5,357 nucleotides of DNA from Syntrophomonadaceae bacterium (GTDB lineage: Bacteria; Bacillota_B; Syntrophomonadia; Syntrophomonadales; Syntrophomonadaceae), in assembly GCA_030627145.1 (NCBI GenBank), contig DAOUSQ010000085.1, forward strand, positions 1 through 5,357, given 5' to 3'. A program made the position numbers and the translations under genes. This document shows, in pieces, positions 1 to 5,357 of this stretch; position 1 is the stretch's first letter, and the number at the start of each line of letters is the position of its first letter. The notes beneath the pieces are model-generated. The model searched no databases. It was not told the DNA's origin and saw only the letters and a program-made list of their open reading frames with translations.

Positions 1-801
1 ATCGAAGTGGCCGAAGCCACCTTTGCATATGAAAAGACAGATATTTTTCGGGATATTAACTTTACCATTGGTAAAGGAGAGATCTTTTGCCTTCTGGGGC
101 CCAATGGATGCGGTAAAACCACCCTCCTCGATTGTATACTCGGAGTACACAAACTAAAACAGGGACATATTTTATTAAACAATAAAGATATAAGAAGCTT
201 TCGCCCGGGTCAAATTGCCCGGCATATAGCCTATGTGCCCCAGTATCATGAACGTACATTTCCTTATAGGGTTATTGATATCGTCAAGATGGGACGTGCA
301 GCTTATACTGGAAGGTTTTCTTCACCTTCGGCCGAGGATAAGATAATAGCTAAAGAAGCTCTGGATATAGTGGGGCTAACTCATCTAAAACACAGGCCTT
401 ACACACAGTTGAGTGGTGGAGAAGGTCAGCTGGTAATGATTGCCCGGGCACTGGCCCAAAAAACACCGGTTATTGTTATGGATGAGCCTACGGCTCACCT
501 GGATTTCAAGCATGAGATGGTAATATTAGAAACGATTGTTAAACTGGTTGAGAATACCGGTTTATCTATAATTATGGCAACTCATTTTCCCAATCATGCT
601 TTTTACTTTGAAAATAATGAAATTAATACTACAACTGCGTTAATGCATAAGAAATCATTTTTTGATATGGGTAATCCTTCATATGTTTTAAATGAAGAAA
701 ACATGAAAAGACTTTACGGGGTTAATACAAGAATGGTATCGTGCCAGCTTGAAAGTGAAAACAAATTACATCAGCTGATACCGATAAGTACCATTGCATA
801 G
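1..801 (+). CDS. ABC importer ATP-binding subunit, FecE/BtuD-like (5' end cut by window)
   Basis: This is the cytoplasmic ATPase of a class II metal-chelate or oxyanion importer; it would dimerise under a FecCD-type permease and power uptake by ATP hydrolysis. The frame is open from base 1 (IEVAEATFAY...), so the true start is probably a codon or two left of the window; the GTG at base 7 lies inside the normal first beta strand and is unlikely to be used. Visible motifs are Walker A GPNGCGKTT (97-123), a Q-loop (YVPQ, about 232-243), the signature LSGGEGQ (409-429), Walker B VIVMDEP (469-489), the D-loop AHLD, and the H-loop histidine in ATHFPNH (583-585). The signature has Gly where the second importer in this window has Arg (LSGGERQ). 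The length is normal for the family. It lies 58 bases before a binding-protein gene, so the two probably form one operon whose permease would be upstream. The substrate cannot be read from the sequence. Confidence 0.93.
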   Translation: MEVAEATFAYEKTDIFRDINFTIGKGEIFCLLGPNGCGKTTLLDCILGVHKLKQGHILLNNKDIRSFRPGQIARHIAYVPQYHERTFPYRVIDIVKMGRAAYTGRFSSPSAEDKIIAKEALDIVGLTHLKHRPYTQLSGGEGQLVMIARALAQKTPVIVMDEPTAHLDFKHEMVILETIVKLVENTGLSIIMATHFPNHAFYFENNEINTTTALMHKKSFFDMGNPSYVLNEENMKRLYGVNTRMVSCQLESENKLHQLIPISTIA

Positions 802-859
802 ATGGAGATGGGCTGAACTTTTGACACATTTTTAAAAAGGTTGGGAGGTGCAATAACAA

Positions 860-1984
860 ATGAAATATAAGAGGAACAAACATATAAAATGGCGCATAGT
901 CTTGTTCATAGTATTATTTACAGTAATAATTTTATCTGGCTGCTCGCAGGGAGAAAAGATAAATAACGCGGGTGCTGATGTTGATAATGATAAAGAGGTA
1001 ATAACTGTAACCGATTGTATTGGCAGGCAGGTGAAAGTACCGGCGGACGTAAATAGAATTGCATGTTTATACGCATTTACCGGTTATGTAACTACTATGC
1101 TGGGGCGGGGTGAAGACATAGTAGCAATAAATAATGGTCTTAGCAGAGATGTGCTTTTGAATACAGTTTGTCCTGGTATCGGGGATAACTTAATTCCTTA
1201 TATACACCGTTCAATAAATATTGAAGAACTTGTCAAAACAGATCCAGATATAGTTTTTATTAAAGGTGATACGGGCCGTAATAAAGCAGAAGTTGAAAAA
1301 CTGGAGAAATTTAATTTACCTTATGTGGTAATTGAATTCAATAACATACAAGAGCAGCAGCAGGCTATTCTAGTAATTGGACAGGCCCTGGGTGAAGATG
1401 AAAAAGCCCAGAGATATAATGAATACTATCAAGATTGTATTGAGCGGGTACAGTCACGTGTTAATGATATTTCTGACCAGGATAAAATAAGACTTTATCA
1501 CGCTGTTAACGAAGCAACCCGGACTGATACAAGAGATAGCCTCTCGGCAGATTGGACCAAAAGGATTGGTGTTATCAATGTATCCGTTGGTGAACCACTG
1601 AGATTAATTGATGGTAGTAATTATGCGAGTCTTGAACAGATTTTATTATGGAACCCGGATGTAATAATAGTCAACGAATCTGGTGTTGCAGACTATATAT
1701 TAAGCAACTCGCAGTGGGCACCTTTAAATGCTGTTAAGGAAAAGAAAGTTTACCAGATGCCTATTGGGATTTCTCGCTGGGGGCATCCTGGGGGTATAGA
1801 AACACCGCTGGGCCTGCTGTGGACTGCGAAAACAGTATATCCTGAGCGCTTTAAGGATTTAGATATAAGAGATGAAGCCCAGAACTATTACAGAAAATTT
1901 TTTAATTACCAAGTATCAGATGAAATGCTTGATATGATATTAACTGGAAAAGATATGCGTAAGGCTAAGGGCGCGGAAGGATAA
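860..1984 (+). CDS. ABC importer substrate-binding lipoprotein (Peripla_BP_2 / BtuF-FhuD-like)
   Basis: This is an extracytoplasmic binding protein that would capture the ligand and deliver it to a FecCD-type permease. The N-terminus has a basic segment (MKYKRNKHIKWR), a hydrophobic stretch (about residues 13-25) and the lipobox LSGC, with Cys28 as the lipidated residue. The mature protein follows the family pattern: a first beta-rich lobe starting near VTDCIGRQVKVP (50-61), the conserved IEELVKTDPDIVFI (121-134), a long connecting helix (about 160-205), and a second lobe with SLEQILLWNPDVIIV (257-271). The C-terminal ISRWGHPGGIETPLGLLW (304-321) also fits the family. The 374-residue length is typical. 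The ATG is supported by GGGAGGTG at 843-850. It follows the partial ATPase gene and probably shares its transcript. The gene is AT-rich. Binding proteins of this family carry siderophores, haem, cobalamin, molybdate or tungstate, and the substrate here is unresolved. Confidence 0.92.
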   Translation: MKYKRNKHIKWRIVLFIVLFTVIILSGCSQGEKINNAGADVDNDKEVITVTDCIGRQVKVPADVNRIACLYAFTGYVTTMLGRGEDIVAINNGLSRDVLLNTVCPGIGDNLIPYIHRSINIEELVKTDPDIVFIKGDTGRNKAEVEKLEKFNLPYVVIEFNNIQEQQQAILVIGQALGEDEKAQRYNEYYQDCIERVQSRVNDISDQDKIRLYHAVNEATRTDTRDSLSADWTKRIGVINVSVGEPLRLIDGSNYASLEQILLWNPDVIIVNESGVADYILSNSQWAPLNAVKEKKVYQMPIGISRWGHPGGIETPLGLLWTAKTVYPERFKDLDIRDEAQNYYRKFFNYQVSDEMLDMILTGKDMRKAKGAEG

Positions 1985-2081
1985 AGGTTGTAATAAACCT
2001 TCATGTTCCTCTTTCCCATAGTTTCACCATTGGATAATAAAGTTTTAAGCTGTTTATTAAATTAAGAAATTCAGCGTAAGT

Positions 2082-2087
2082 TATAAT
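2082..2087 (+). promoter_or_regulatory. Candidate promoter -10 element (TATAAT)
   Basis: A perfect TATAAT lies 130 bases before the GTG of the next gene, after a gap with no coding potential. No good -35 hexamer is seen at 16-18 bases upstream, where the sequence is AT-rich, so the call rests on the -10 and the position. If it is real, transcription would start near base 2094, directly before the stem at 2099-2163, giving a leader of about 124 nucleotides. No convincing terminator separates it from the preceding lipoprotein gene; only a 6-bp hairpin without a T-run is seen (1984-2001, AAGGTT/AACCTT). Confidence 0.35.
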
Positions 2088-2098
2088 CTGCGTGCGAT

Positions 2099-2163
2099 CC
2101 GGTACTCAGCTTTACCTAAACATAAATCAACCGATGGAAATCTATCGATTGCTTAAGTGCCGG
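2099..2163 (+). promoter_or_regulatory. Foldable 5' leader element of unknown class
   Basis: CCGGTACT (2099-2106) can pair with AGTGCCGG (2156-2163) over 8 bp with one G-U. Inside it CAACCGAT (2128-2135) can pair with ATCGATTG (2144-2151) with one mismatch. The arrangement is a closing stem, a single-stranded arm and an inner hairpin, placed just after a possible transcription start and before a gene with its own ribosome binding site. It does not match the core motifs of riboswitch classes I can recall, and no T-run follows it, so if regulatory it would act on translation or RNA stability. It could also be a chance fold. The rest of the 1985-2217 gap shows only a minor hairpin (TTCAA/TTGAA, 2180-2194). 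Confidence 0.35.
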
Positions 2164-2217
2164 AGAGACAGCGTCTATTTTCAAAGCAGTTGAACTAATA
2201 ATTTGAGGTGGTTATAA

Positions 2218-2967
2218 GTGAAAATTTTGGTCTCTATTGATGATACTGACAATATTGACAGCAGGGGAACAGGGGAATTGGCTGCCATGTTAGCACAGCT
2301 ACTGGAAGAACAGGGATGGGGAAAAGCCCAGGATGTCACCCGTCATCAACTTCTGGTGCACCCTGATATTCCCTACACATCACATAATAGCTGCATGTGT
2401 TTTTCGGCAGATATTGGAGCTGCATATCTGGAAACGTATATTACTTATGCGGGTGAGTTTTTGAAACGTGAGAGTGCCCCTGGTTCAGATCCCGGATTGT
2501 GTATAGTTGCTCTTGAAAACCTGGGCAGTCCTGAGAAGCTTATTGCCTTTGGTTATAAAGCAAAGGAACATATAATTTGTAAAGAAGAAGCTTACCAGCT
2601 TGCTGGCCGTCTTCACATTCATCTCTCTGAACACGGTGGAACTGGACAGGGAGTTATAGGGGCAATGGCAGGTGCCGGGTTGCGTATGACAGGTAATGAT
2701 GGCCGGTTTCGTGGTAAATTTAAGATACGAGTTGCTGGCGAAGTAGCCAGTGTAGCTGAAATTAAGCATCAAACCGGTGTAGAAGTGGTAAAAAGTCTGG
2801 ATGGCCTGGTTTTATTAAGTAATAACGATAGAGTGAGATTGGGAGAGACAGTAAAGGCAGTTTTATTGGATGGAAAATCTACGCTGCTGGTTTTTCCCAC
2901 CGGGGTAGACAATCCTGATCAGGTGCAGTGGCAAACCTGCAGCAAAAACCAGTTAAAAGTATATTGA
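2218..2967 (+). CDS. TiaS-like (IDDTD family) protein lacking the tRNA-binding C-terminus
   Basis: The 249-residue protein starts with SIDDTDNIDSRGTG (residues 6-19), the nucleotide-binding IDDTD signature of the archaeal tRNA(Ile2) agmatidine synthase TiaS family. Further matches to that family, from memory, are LLVHPDIPYTSHN (45-57), in place of RLNPNIPWKTRGN, and the glycine-rich HGGTGQGVIGAMAGAG (139-154) of the ferredoxin-like domain. The last 85 or so residues are predicted beta-rich and lack the CxxC zinc ribbon of TiaS; the whole is much shorter than TiaS (about 400 residues or more). Function is therefore not assigned; ATP-dependent chemistry is an inference from the signature. The GTG start is supported by GAGGTGG (2205-2211), 6 bases away, and the alternative starts would cut into the signature. 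The stop overlaps the ribosome binding site of the next gene, so the two are likely co-translated. Cysteines occur at residues 59, 61, 95, 121 and 241. Confidence 0.8.
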   Translation: MKILVSIDDTDNIDSRGTGELAAMLAQLLEEQGWGKAQDVTRHQLLVHPDIPYTSHNSCMCFSADIGAAYLETYITYAGEFLKRESAPGSDPGLCIVALENLGSPEKLIAFGYKAKEHIICKEEAYQLAGRLHIHLSEHGGTGQGVIGAMAGAGLRMTGNDGRFRGKFKIRVAGEVASVAEIKHQTGVEVVKSLDGLVLLSNNDRVRLGETVKAVLLDGKSTLLVFPTGVDNPDQVQWQTCSKNQLKVY

Positions 2968-2978
2968 GGTGAAATTTA

Positions 2979-3185
2979 TTGGCTATCTGGTATGTTAACA
3001 AGCAGGGGGATAAGGAGTTCCGGAGCGGTGACAACGACTGGATAACAGCAGCCAGGACTGCTGAGAGTTGTCCTCATTTTGTGCTTGATGATGAAGATGA
3101 ACTTGTCGCTGAAGAACCCCGGTCCTGTTACAACTGCCGCTACCGGCACTGGACGGAATCATCATTTGTCTGCCTGAAGCGATAG
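2979..3185 (+). CDS. Small four-cysteine protein, possible zinc or Fe-S binding, unknown function
   Basis: This is a 68-residue soluble protein with no signal peptide or membrane segment. It has exactly four cysteines: Cys31 in a CPHF motif, Cys50 and Cys53 in SCYNCRYRHW, and Cys65 near the C-terminus. The spacing is compatible with a single metal site (zinc or iron-sulfur), with His33 or His57 as possible extra ligands. The middle is strongly acidic (DDEDELVAEE, 37-46) and the N-terminus is probably a short beta hairpin (IWYVNKQGDKEF). It starts with TTG, chosen because AGGTGA (2967-2972) lies 6 bases upstream and overlaps the stop of the TiaS-like gene, 11 bases away; this implies translational coupling. 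The tight coupling suggests a partner role for the TiaS-like protein, perhaps supplying the metal-binding part that protein lacks, but this is inference. I do not recognise a named family. Confidence 0.78.
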   Translation: MAIWYVNKQGDKEFRSGDNDWITAARTAESCPHFVLDDEDELVAEEPRSCYNCRYRHWTESSFVCLKR

Positions 3186-3212
3186 GTATTAAGACCATAA
3201 GAAAATAATATA

Positions 3213-3333
3213 CTGGATAATTCCGAGTTCTGTAGCCTACGGTTAAATACTATGGTTACAGATCCGATAGGGTATGTGTGGAAACGGACATGCCTCCCGG
3301 ATTTGGAAAGGAATTATACCAGGCTGGTACCGT
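3213..3333 (+). promoter_or_regulatory. Moco-like (molybdenum cofactor) riboswitch aptamer
   Basis: The RNA contains, in order, sequence blocks that I recall as conserved in the Moco motif: TTCCGAG (3221-3227), GCCTCCCGG (3292-3300), GGAAAGG (3305-3311) and ACCAGGCTGGTACCGT (3318-3333). Supporting pairings read directly are ATAATTCC (3217-3224) with GGAATTAT (3310-3317), 8 bp; CTGTAGCC (3230-3237) with GGTTACAG (3254-3261), 8 bp with one G-U; ATCCG (3262-3266) with CGGAT (3298-3302); and GTATGT (3272-3277) with ACATGC (3288-3293). A short hairpin ACCA/TGGT closes the 3' part. An extra side stem (3230-3261) is present; variants lacking one stem (P3) have been proposed to sense the tungsten cofactor, so this form leans toward Moco if that stem is P3. 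It sits just ahead of an intrinsic terminator and an importer operon, which fits an off switch. Exact ends are approximate, and the class assignment is from memory, without a covariance search. Confidence 0.75.
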
Positions 3334-3353
3334 ACTATAGTCTTTTTTTACGG

Positions 3354-3396
3354 CACAGTCTGTCCTTTTCTGGGAGACAGACTGTGTTTTTATTTT
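3354..3396 (+). terminator. Intrinsic terminator in the importer leader
   Basis: CACAGTCTGTC (3354-3364) pairs perfectly with GACAGACTGTG (3376-3386), an 11-bp stem with an 11-base loop, followed at once by TTTTTATTTT (3387-3396). It lies 21 bases after the Moco-like aptamer and 30 bases before the ATG of the ATPase gene. That makes it an attenuator in the leader as well as a possible end point for the upstream two-gene unit. Two aptamer segments (3281-3290 and 3305-3312) can pair with its 5' arm and loop, giving possible antiterminator folds. Confidence 0.9.
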
Positions 3397-3426
3397 GACT
3401 ATTTTAAGCTATTGGGGTGATGAAAC

Positions 3427-4224
3427 ATGAAAGACATGAAGGACAAAATTTTGCTTGTAAAAAACCTGGAATTTGCTTATGGCCAGAGCCAGATTCTACA
3501 TAATATAAATTTTGCCGTAGCTGCCGGTAGTATTTGTGGTTTACTTGGACCTAACGGCTCAGGAAAAACAACGTTGCTTAAATGTATAAATGGTCTGCTT
3601 AAACCGAAGTATGGGCAGGTTCTAGTGGATGGGCAGGGGGTGGAGCTCCTTTCACGGGAACAAATAGCCGGGCTTATGGGAGTAGTGCCTCAGCAAAGCA
3701 ATGTTGTCTTTGCTTTTACTGTACTGGACATTGTGGTAATGGCAAAAGCCGCGGCTCTGGGTAAAATAGGGTCTCCCAGTCGCAGAGACTATAAAGAGGC
3801 CCGGCAGGTACTGGGGGAAGTGGGGATAGTACACCTGGCTGAGCGGCGTTTTAATGAGTTGAGTGGGGGAGAGAGGCAGATGGTTTTACTGGCCCGGGCG
3901 CTTTTGCAAGATCCAAGTATTTTATTGCTGGACGAACCGACAGCCCACCTGGATTTTAAAAACCAGTTCGTAATACTGGAACTGGTAAAGGACTTAACCA
4001 GGCAAAAAAATCTGACAACAATCATTACCATTCATGATCCCAATCTGGCCGGCAGGTACTGTGAGCAGATAGTGATGCTGAAGGGAGGGGAGATCTTAAA
4101 AAACGGGTTGCGACATGAGGTATTCCAGGCAGAAACACTGGGAGAAGTTTATGATATGGGGGTGATAGTGGATAGCACGGTGAATGGGAGTGAGGTTGTG
4201 CTCCCTGTAGAGCTGGAAATTTAA
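3427..4224 (+). CDS. ABC importer ATP-binding subunit, FecE/BtuD/MolC-like; probable molybdate/tungstate uptake
   Basis: This is the complete cytoplasmic ATPase of a class II importer (265 residues, normal length). Motifs are Walker A GPNGSGKTT (41-49), Q-loop VVPQQ (86-90), signature LSGGERQ (145-151), Walker B SILLLDEP (164-171), D-loop AHLD (173-176) and the switch histidine His203 in TIHDPN. The ATG is preceded by GGGGTGA (3414-3420) at 6 bases; a second ATG three codons later (3436) is less well placed. It is the first gene after the Moco-like leader and terminator, and its partner permease follows 110 bases downstream. Family membership alone would suggest iron-siderophore or cobalamin uptake. 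The leader instead points to molybdate or tungstate, as for MolBC of Haemophilus influenzae, which has the same fold class. It resembles the ATPase at the left edge in motif layout (both have DEPTAHLDFK), but the coding sequence is richer in GC. Confidence 0.93.
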   Translation: MKDMKDKILLVKNLEFAYGQSQILHNINFAVAAGSICGLLGPNGSGKTTLLKCINGLLKPKYGQVLVDGQGVELLSREQIAGLMGVVPQQSNVVFAFTVLDIVVMAKAAALGKIGSPSRRDYKEARQVLGEVGIVHLAERRFNELSGGERQMVLLARALLQDPSILLLDEPTAHLDFKNQFVILELVKDLTRQKNLTTIITIHDPNLAGRYCEQIVMLKGGEILKNGLRHEVFQAETLGEVYDMGVIVDSTVNGSEVVLPVELEI

Positions 4225-4268
4225 ACAATCTAGTACCGGCCAGACAAAATAATTAAGGGGGTATAGTA

Positions 4269-4283
4269 ATGATAACAAGTTAA
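4269..4283 (+). CDS. Possible 4-codon leader ORF (MITS) before the permease gene
   Basis: ATG ATA ACA AGT TAA is preceded by AAGGGGG (4255-4261) with a 7-base spacer, an ideal ribosome binding site. It ends 51 bases before the preferred permease start. It lies in the otherwise empty 110-base gap between the ATPase and permease genes. It may be a translated leader that affects permease expression, a relic of a moved start, or coincidence. No protein function is proposed. Confidence 0.25.
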   Translation: MITS

Positions 4284-4334
4284 AAACTTTGGTTCAGCAG
4301 GGAAAAAAATGTTTTGAGGGAAGGCAATAAGTTA

Positions 4335-5348
4335 ATGGAGTCAAAAAAAGTTATAATACCTGGACTTTTCTTGCTGTTTATAACCTTTATTTTTACCTTG
4401 ATGGTGGGGCGTTATCATTTAGACCTTGAAACTCTCTTTAATTTAATCGGGGCTAAAATTAATGGCTTACCTGTGGGGGAGAATTTGGCAACCAGTGAAG
4501 CAGTCTTATGGCTGGTAAGGATTCCTCGTGCTTTGATGGTGGTAATAGTAGGAGCTGCGCTTTCTGTATCCGGGGTAGTGTTTCAAGGCCTGTTCAGGAA
4601 TCCTCTGGTCTCACCAGATATTCTGGGGGTATCTTCGGGAGCCTGTTTTGGGGCTGCTCTGGCCATCTTGCTGGTGGGGCAATCAGCTGTAGCTGTAGAA
4701 ATGTCAGCGTTTATATGGGGATTGCTGGCAGTGACTATCGCCTACCAGATCGGGCGGAGGGGAAATAATTCCATTACTACACTGGTTTTAGCGGGGGTAA
4801 TTGTTTCTGCGCTTTTTACAGCAGGCTTATCGTTTTTAAAATATGTAGCCGACCCCTATGAAGAACTTCCTGCTATCGTTTTTTGGACCATGGGAGGCTT
4901 TAATTATACTGTCTGGGCTGATTTGGGAAGGGCTCTGCCCCTGATAGCCGGTGGACTAACAGCCCTGTATTTACTGCGCTGGCGTTTAAACCTCCTGGCC
5001 CTGGGTAGTGAAGAAGCCATGATGTTGGGGATGGACGTAAACAGATCCAGTCTAGTTTACATAGTTCTGGCTACCCTGATCGTAGCCGCTTCGATATCTG
5101 CTTGTGGCTCTATTGCCTGGGTGGGTTTGGTCGTCCCTCACATGGCCCGCCTGCTAGTGGGACCTGATCACAAGATACTCATACCATTTTCAGCTCTGGT
5201 GGGTGCCATTTTCCTGTTATTAATGGATACCCTGGCCCGTACCTTAACCGGAGCAGAAATACCCATCAGTATTATAACTTCCTTTGTAGGTGCGCCGTTT
5301 CTGGCATATCTGCTTTTAAAACAGGAAAACAGGCAATGGCAGGATTAG
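4335..5348 (+). CDS. FecCD/BtuC/MolB-family permease; probable molybdate/tungstate importer
   Basis: This is a polytopic inner-membrane subunit, 337 residues, normal for the family (about ten transmembrane helices expected). Hallmarks are the first helix (7-24), RIPRALMVVIVGAALSVSG (62-80), FQGLFRNPLVSPDILGVSSG (83-102), LPAIVFWTMGGF (178-189), the coupling region LALGSEEAMMLGMDV (221-235), GLVVPHMARLLVGPDH (264-279) and EIPISIITSFVGAPFLAYLL (308-327). The ATG at 4335 is preferred because GAGGGAAGG (4316-4324) lies 10 bases upstream. A TTG at 4314 in the same frame would add seven hydrophilic residues and has no comparable ribosome binding site. It forms a transporter with the ATPase gene upstream. 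The binding protein for this pair is not in the window and would be expected next. Substrate assignment to molybdate or tungstate rests on the Moco-like leader of the operon, not on residues in the permease. Confidence 0.94.
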   Translation: MESKKVIIPGLFLLFITFIFTLMVGRYHLDLETLFNLIGAKINGLPVGENLATSEAVLWLVRIPRALMVVIVGAALSVSGVVFQGLFRNPLVSPDILGVSSGACFGAALAILLVGQSAVAVEMSAFIWGLLAVTIAYQIGRRGNNSITTLVLAGVIVSALFTAGLSFLKYVADPYEELPAIVFWTMGGFNYTVWADLGRALPLIAGGLTALYLLRWRLNLLALGSEEAMMLGMDVNRSSLVYIVLATLIVAASISACGSIAWVGLVVPHMARLLVGPDHKILIPFSALVGAIFLLLMDTLARTLTGAEIPISIITSFVGAPFLAYLLLKQENRQWQD

Positions 5349-5352
5349 GAAG
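5347..5352 (+). promoter_or_regulatory. Ribosome-binding-site-like sequence of a gene beyond the right edge
   Basis: AGGAAG overlaps the TAG stop of the permease gene (5346-5348) and has five bases after it before the window ends. A start codon immediately beyond the edge would have standard spacing. This suggests that a further gene of the same operon, plausibly the missing binding protein, begins there. The start itself is not visible. Confidence 0.4.
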
Positions 5353-5357
5353 TAGAA

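Noticed and set aside
1984..2001. Hairpin AAGGTT/AACCTT after the lipoprotein gene as a terminator
   Set aside because: The stem is only 6 bp and AT-containing, and no T-run follows, so termination is not supported.
2091..2170. Similarity of the 2099-2163 leader to a known riboswitch or tRNA
   Set aside because: CCGGTAC-like and GGAGAGAC strings recall pieces of c-di-GMP and glycine RNAs, but the required core motifs and a tRNA T-loop are missing on both strands.
2485..2772. 95-codon open frame on the minus strand inside the TiaS-like gene
   Set aside because: It is fully antisense to a gene with clear family motifs and a good ribosome binding site, and its translation shows no recognisable domain.
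3186..3214. Dedicated promoter directly before the Moco-like leader (TATACT at 3209-3214 or TAATAT at 3206-3211)
   Set aside because: No -35 element at proper spacing is seen, and TATACT overlaps the start of the aptamer stem. The leader may be transcribed from further upstream.
4230..4243. TAGTACCGGCCAG resembling the reverse complement of the aptamer 3' end as a repeat
   Set aside because: The match is short and imperfect with no second copy or structure, so it is most likely chance.
4508..4768. 86-codon open frame in another + frame inside the permease gene
   Set aside because: It lies wholly within the hallmark-bearing permease sequence and has no family resemblance, so it is a frame shadow.
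5336..5357. ATG at 5336 as the start of an overlapping next gene (MAGLGSR...)
   Set aside because: Only seven codons are visible, and the AGGAAG at 5347 suggests a start just outside the window instead.

Overview
The window holds parts of two class II (BtuCD/FecCD-type) ABC importers, a pair of small unusual genes between them, and a transcription-terminating RNA leader that most resembles a molybdenum-cofactor (Moco) riboswitch. All genes are on the + strand. Strong GGAGG-like ribosome binding sites, ATG/GTG/TTG starts, tight packing, an intrinsic terminator in the leader and moderate, uneven GC content suggest a Gram-positive anaerobe, perhaps a Desulfotomaculum/Peptococcaceae-type clostridium. 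That taxonomic guess is inference only.

Layout. Bases 1-801 hold the 3' part of an ABC ATPase gene whose start lies just left of the window. It is followed by a lipoprotein substrate-binding protein (860-1984). Both are AT-rich. An intergenic stretch (1985-2217) carries a perfect TATAAT and a foldable leader. Next come a 249-residue protein related to the N-terminal part of TiaS (IDDTD family; 2218-2967) and a closely coupled 68-residue four-cysteine protein (2979-3185). The leader 3186-3426 contains the Moco-like aptamer and a strong intrinsic terminator. Behind it are a second ABC ATPase (3427-4224) and a FecCD/BtuC-family permease (4335-5348). A ribosome-binding-site-like sequence at the right edge suggests that another gene, plausibly a binding protein, follows immediately.

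Working model. The second importer is probably a molybdate or tungstate transporter of the MolBC type, not an iron-siderophore or cobalamin system as its family name would suggest, because it sits directly behind a Moco-like off switch. When cofactor is plentiful the leader would terminate transcription, and when it is scarce the importer would be made. The first ATPase/lipoprotein pair looks like part of a related importer with a different gene order, and its substrate is undetermined. The TiaS-like protein and the cysteine protein form a two-gene unit of unknown function next to the metal-oxyanion transport genes, and they are the least explained part of the window.
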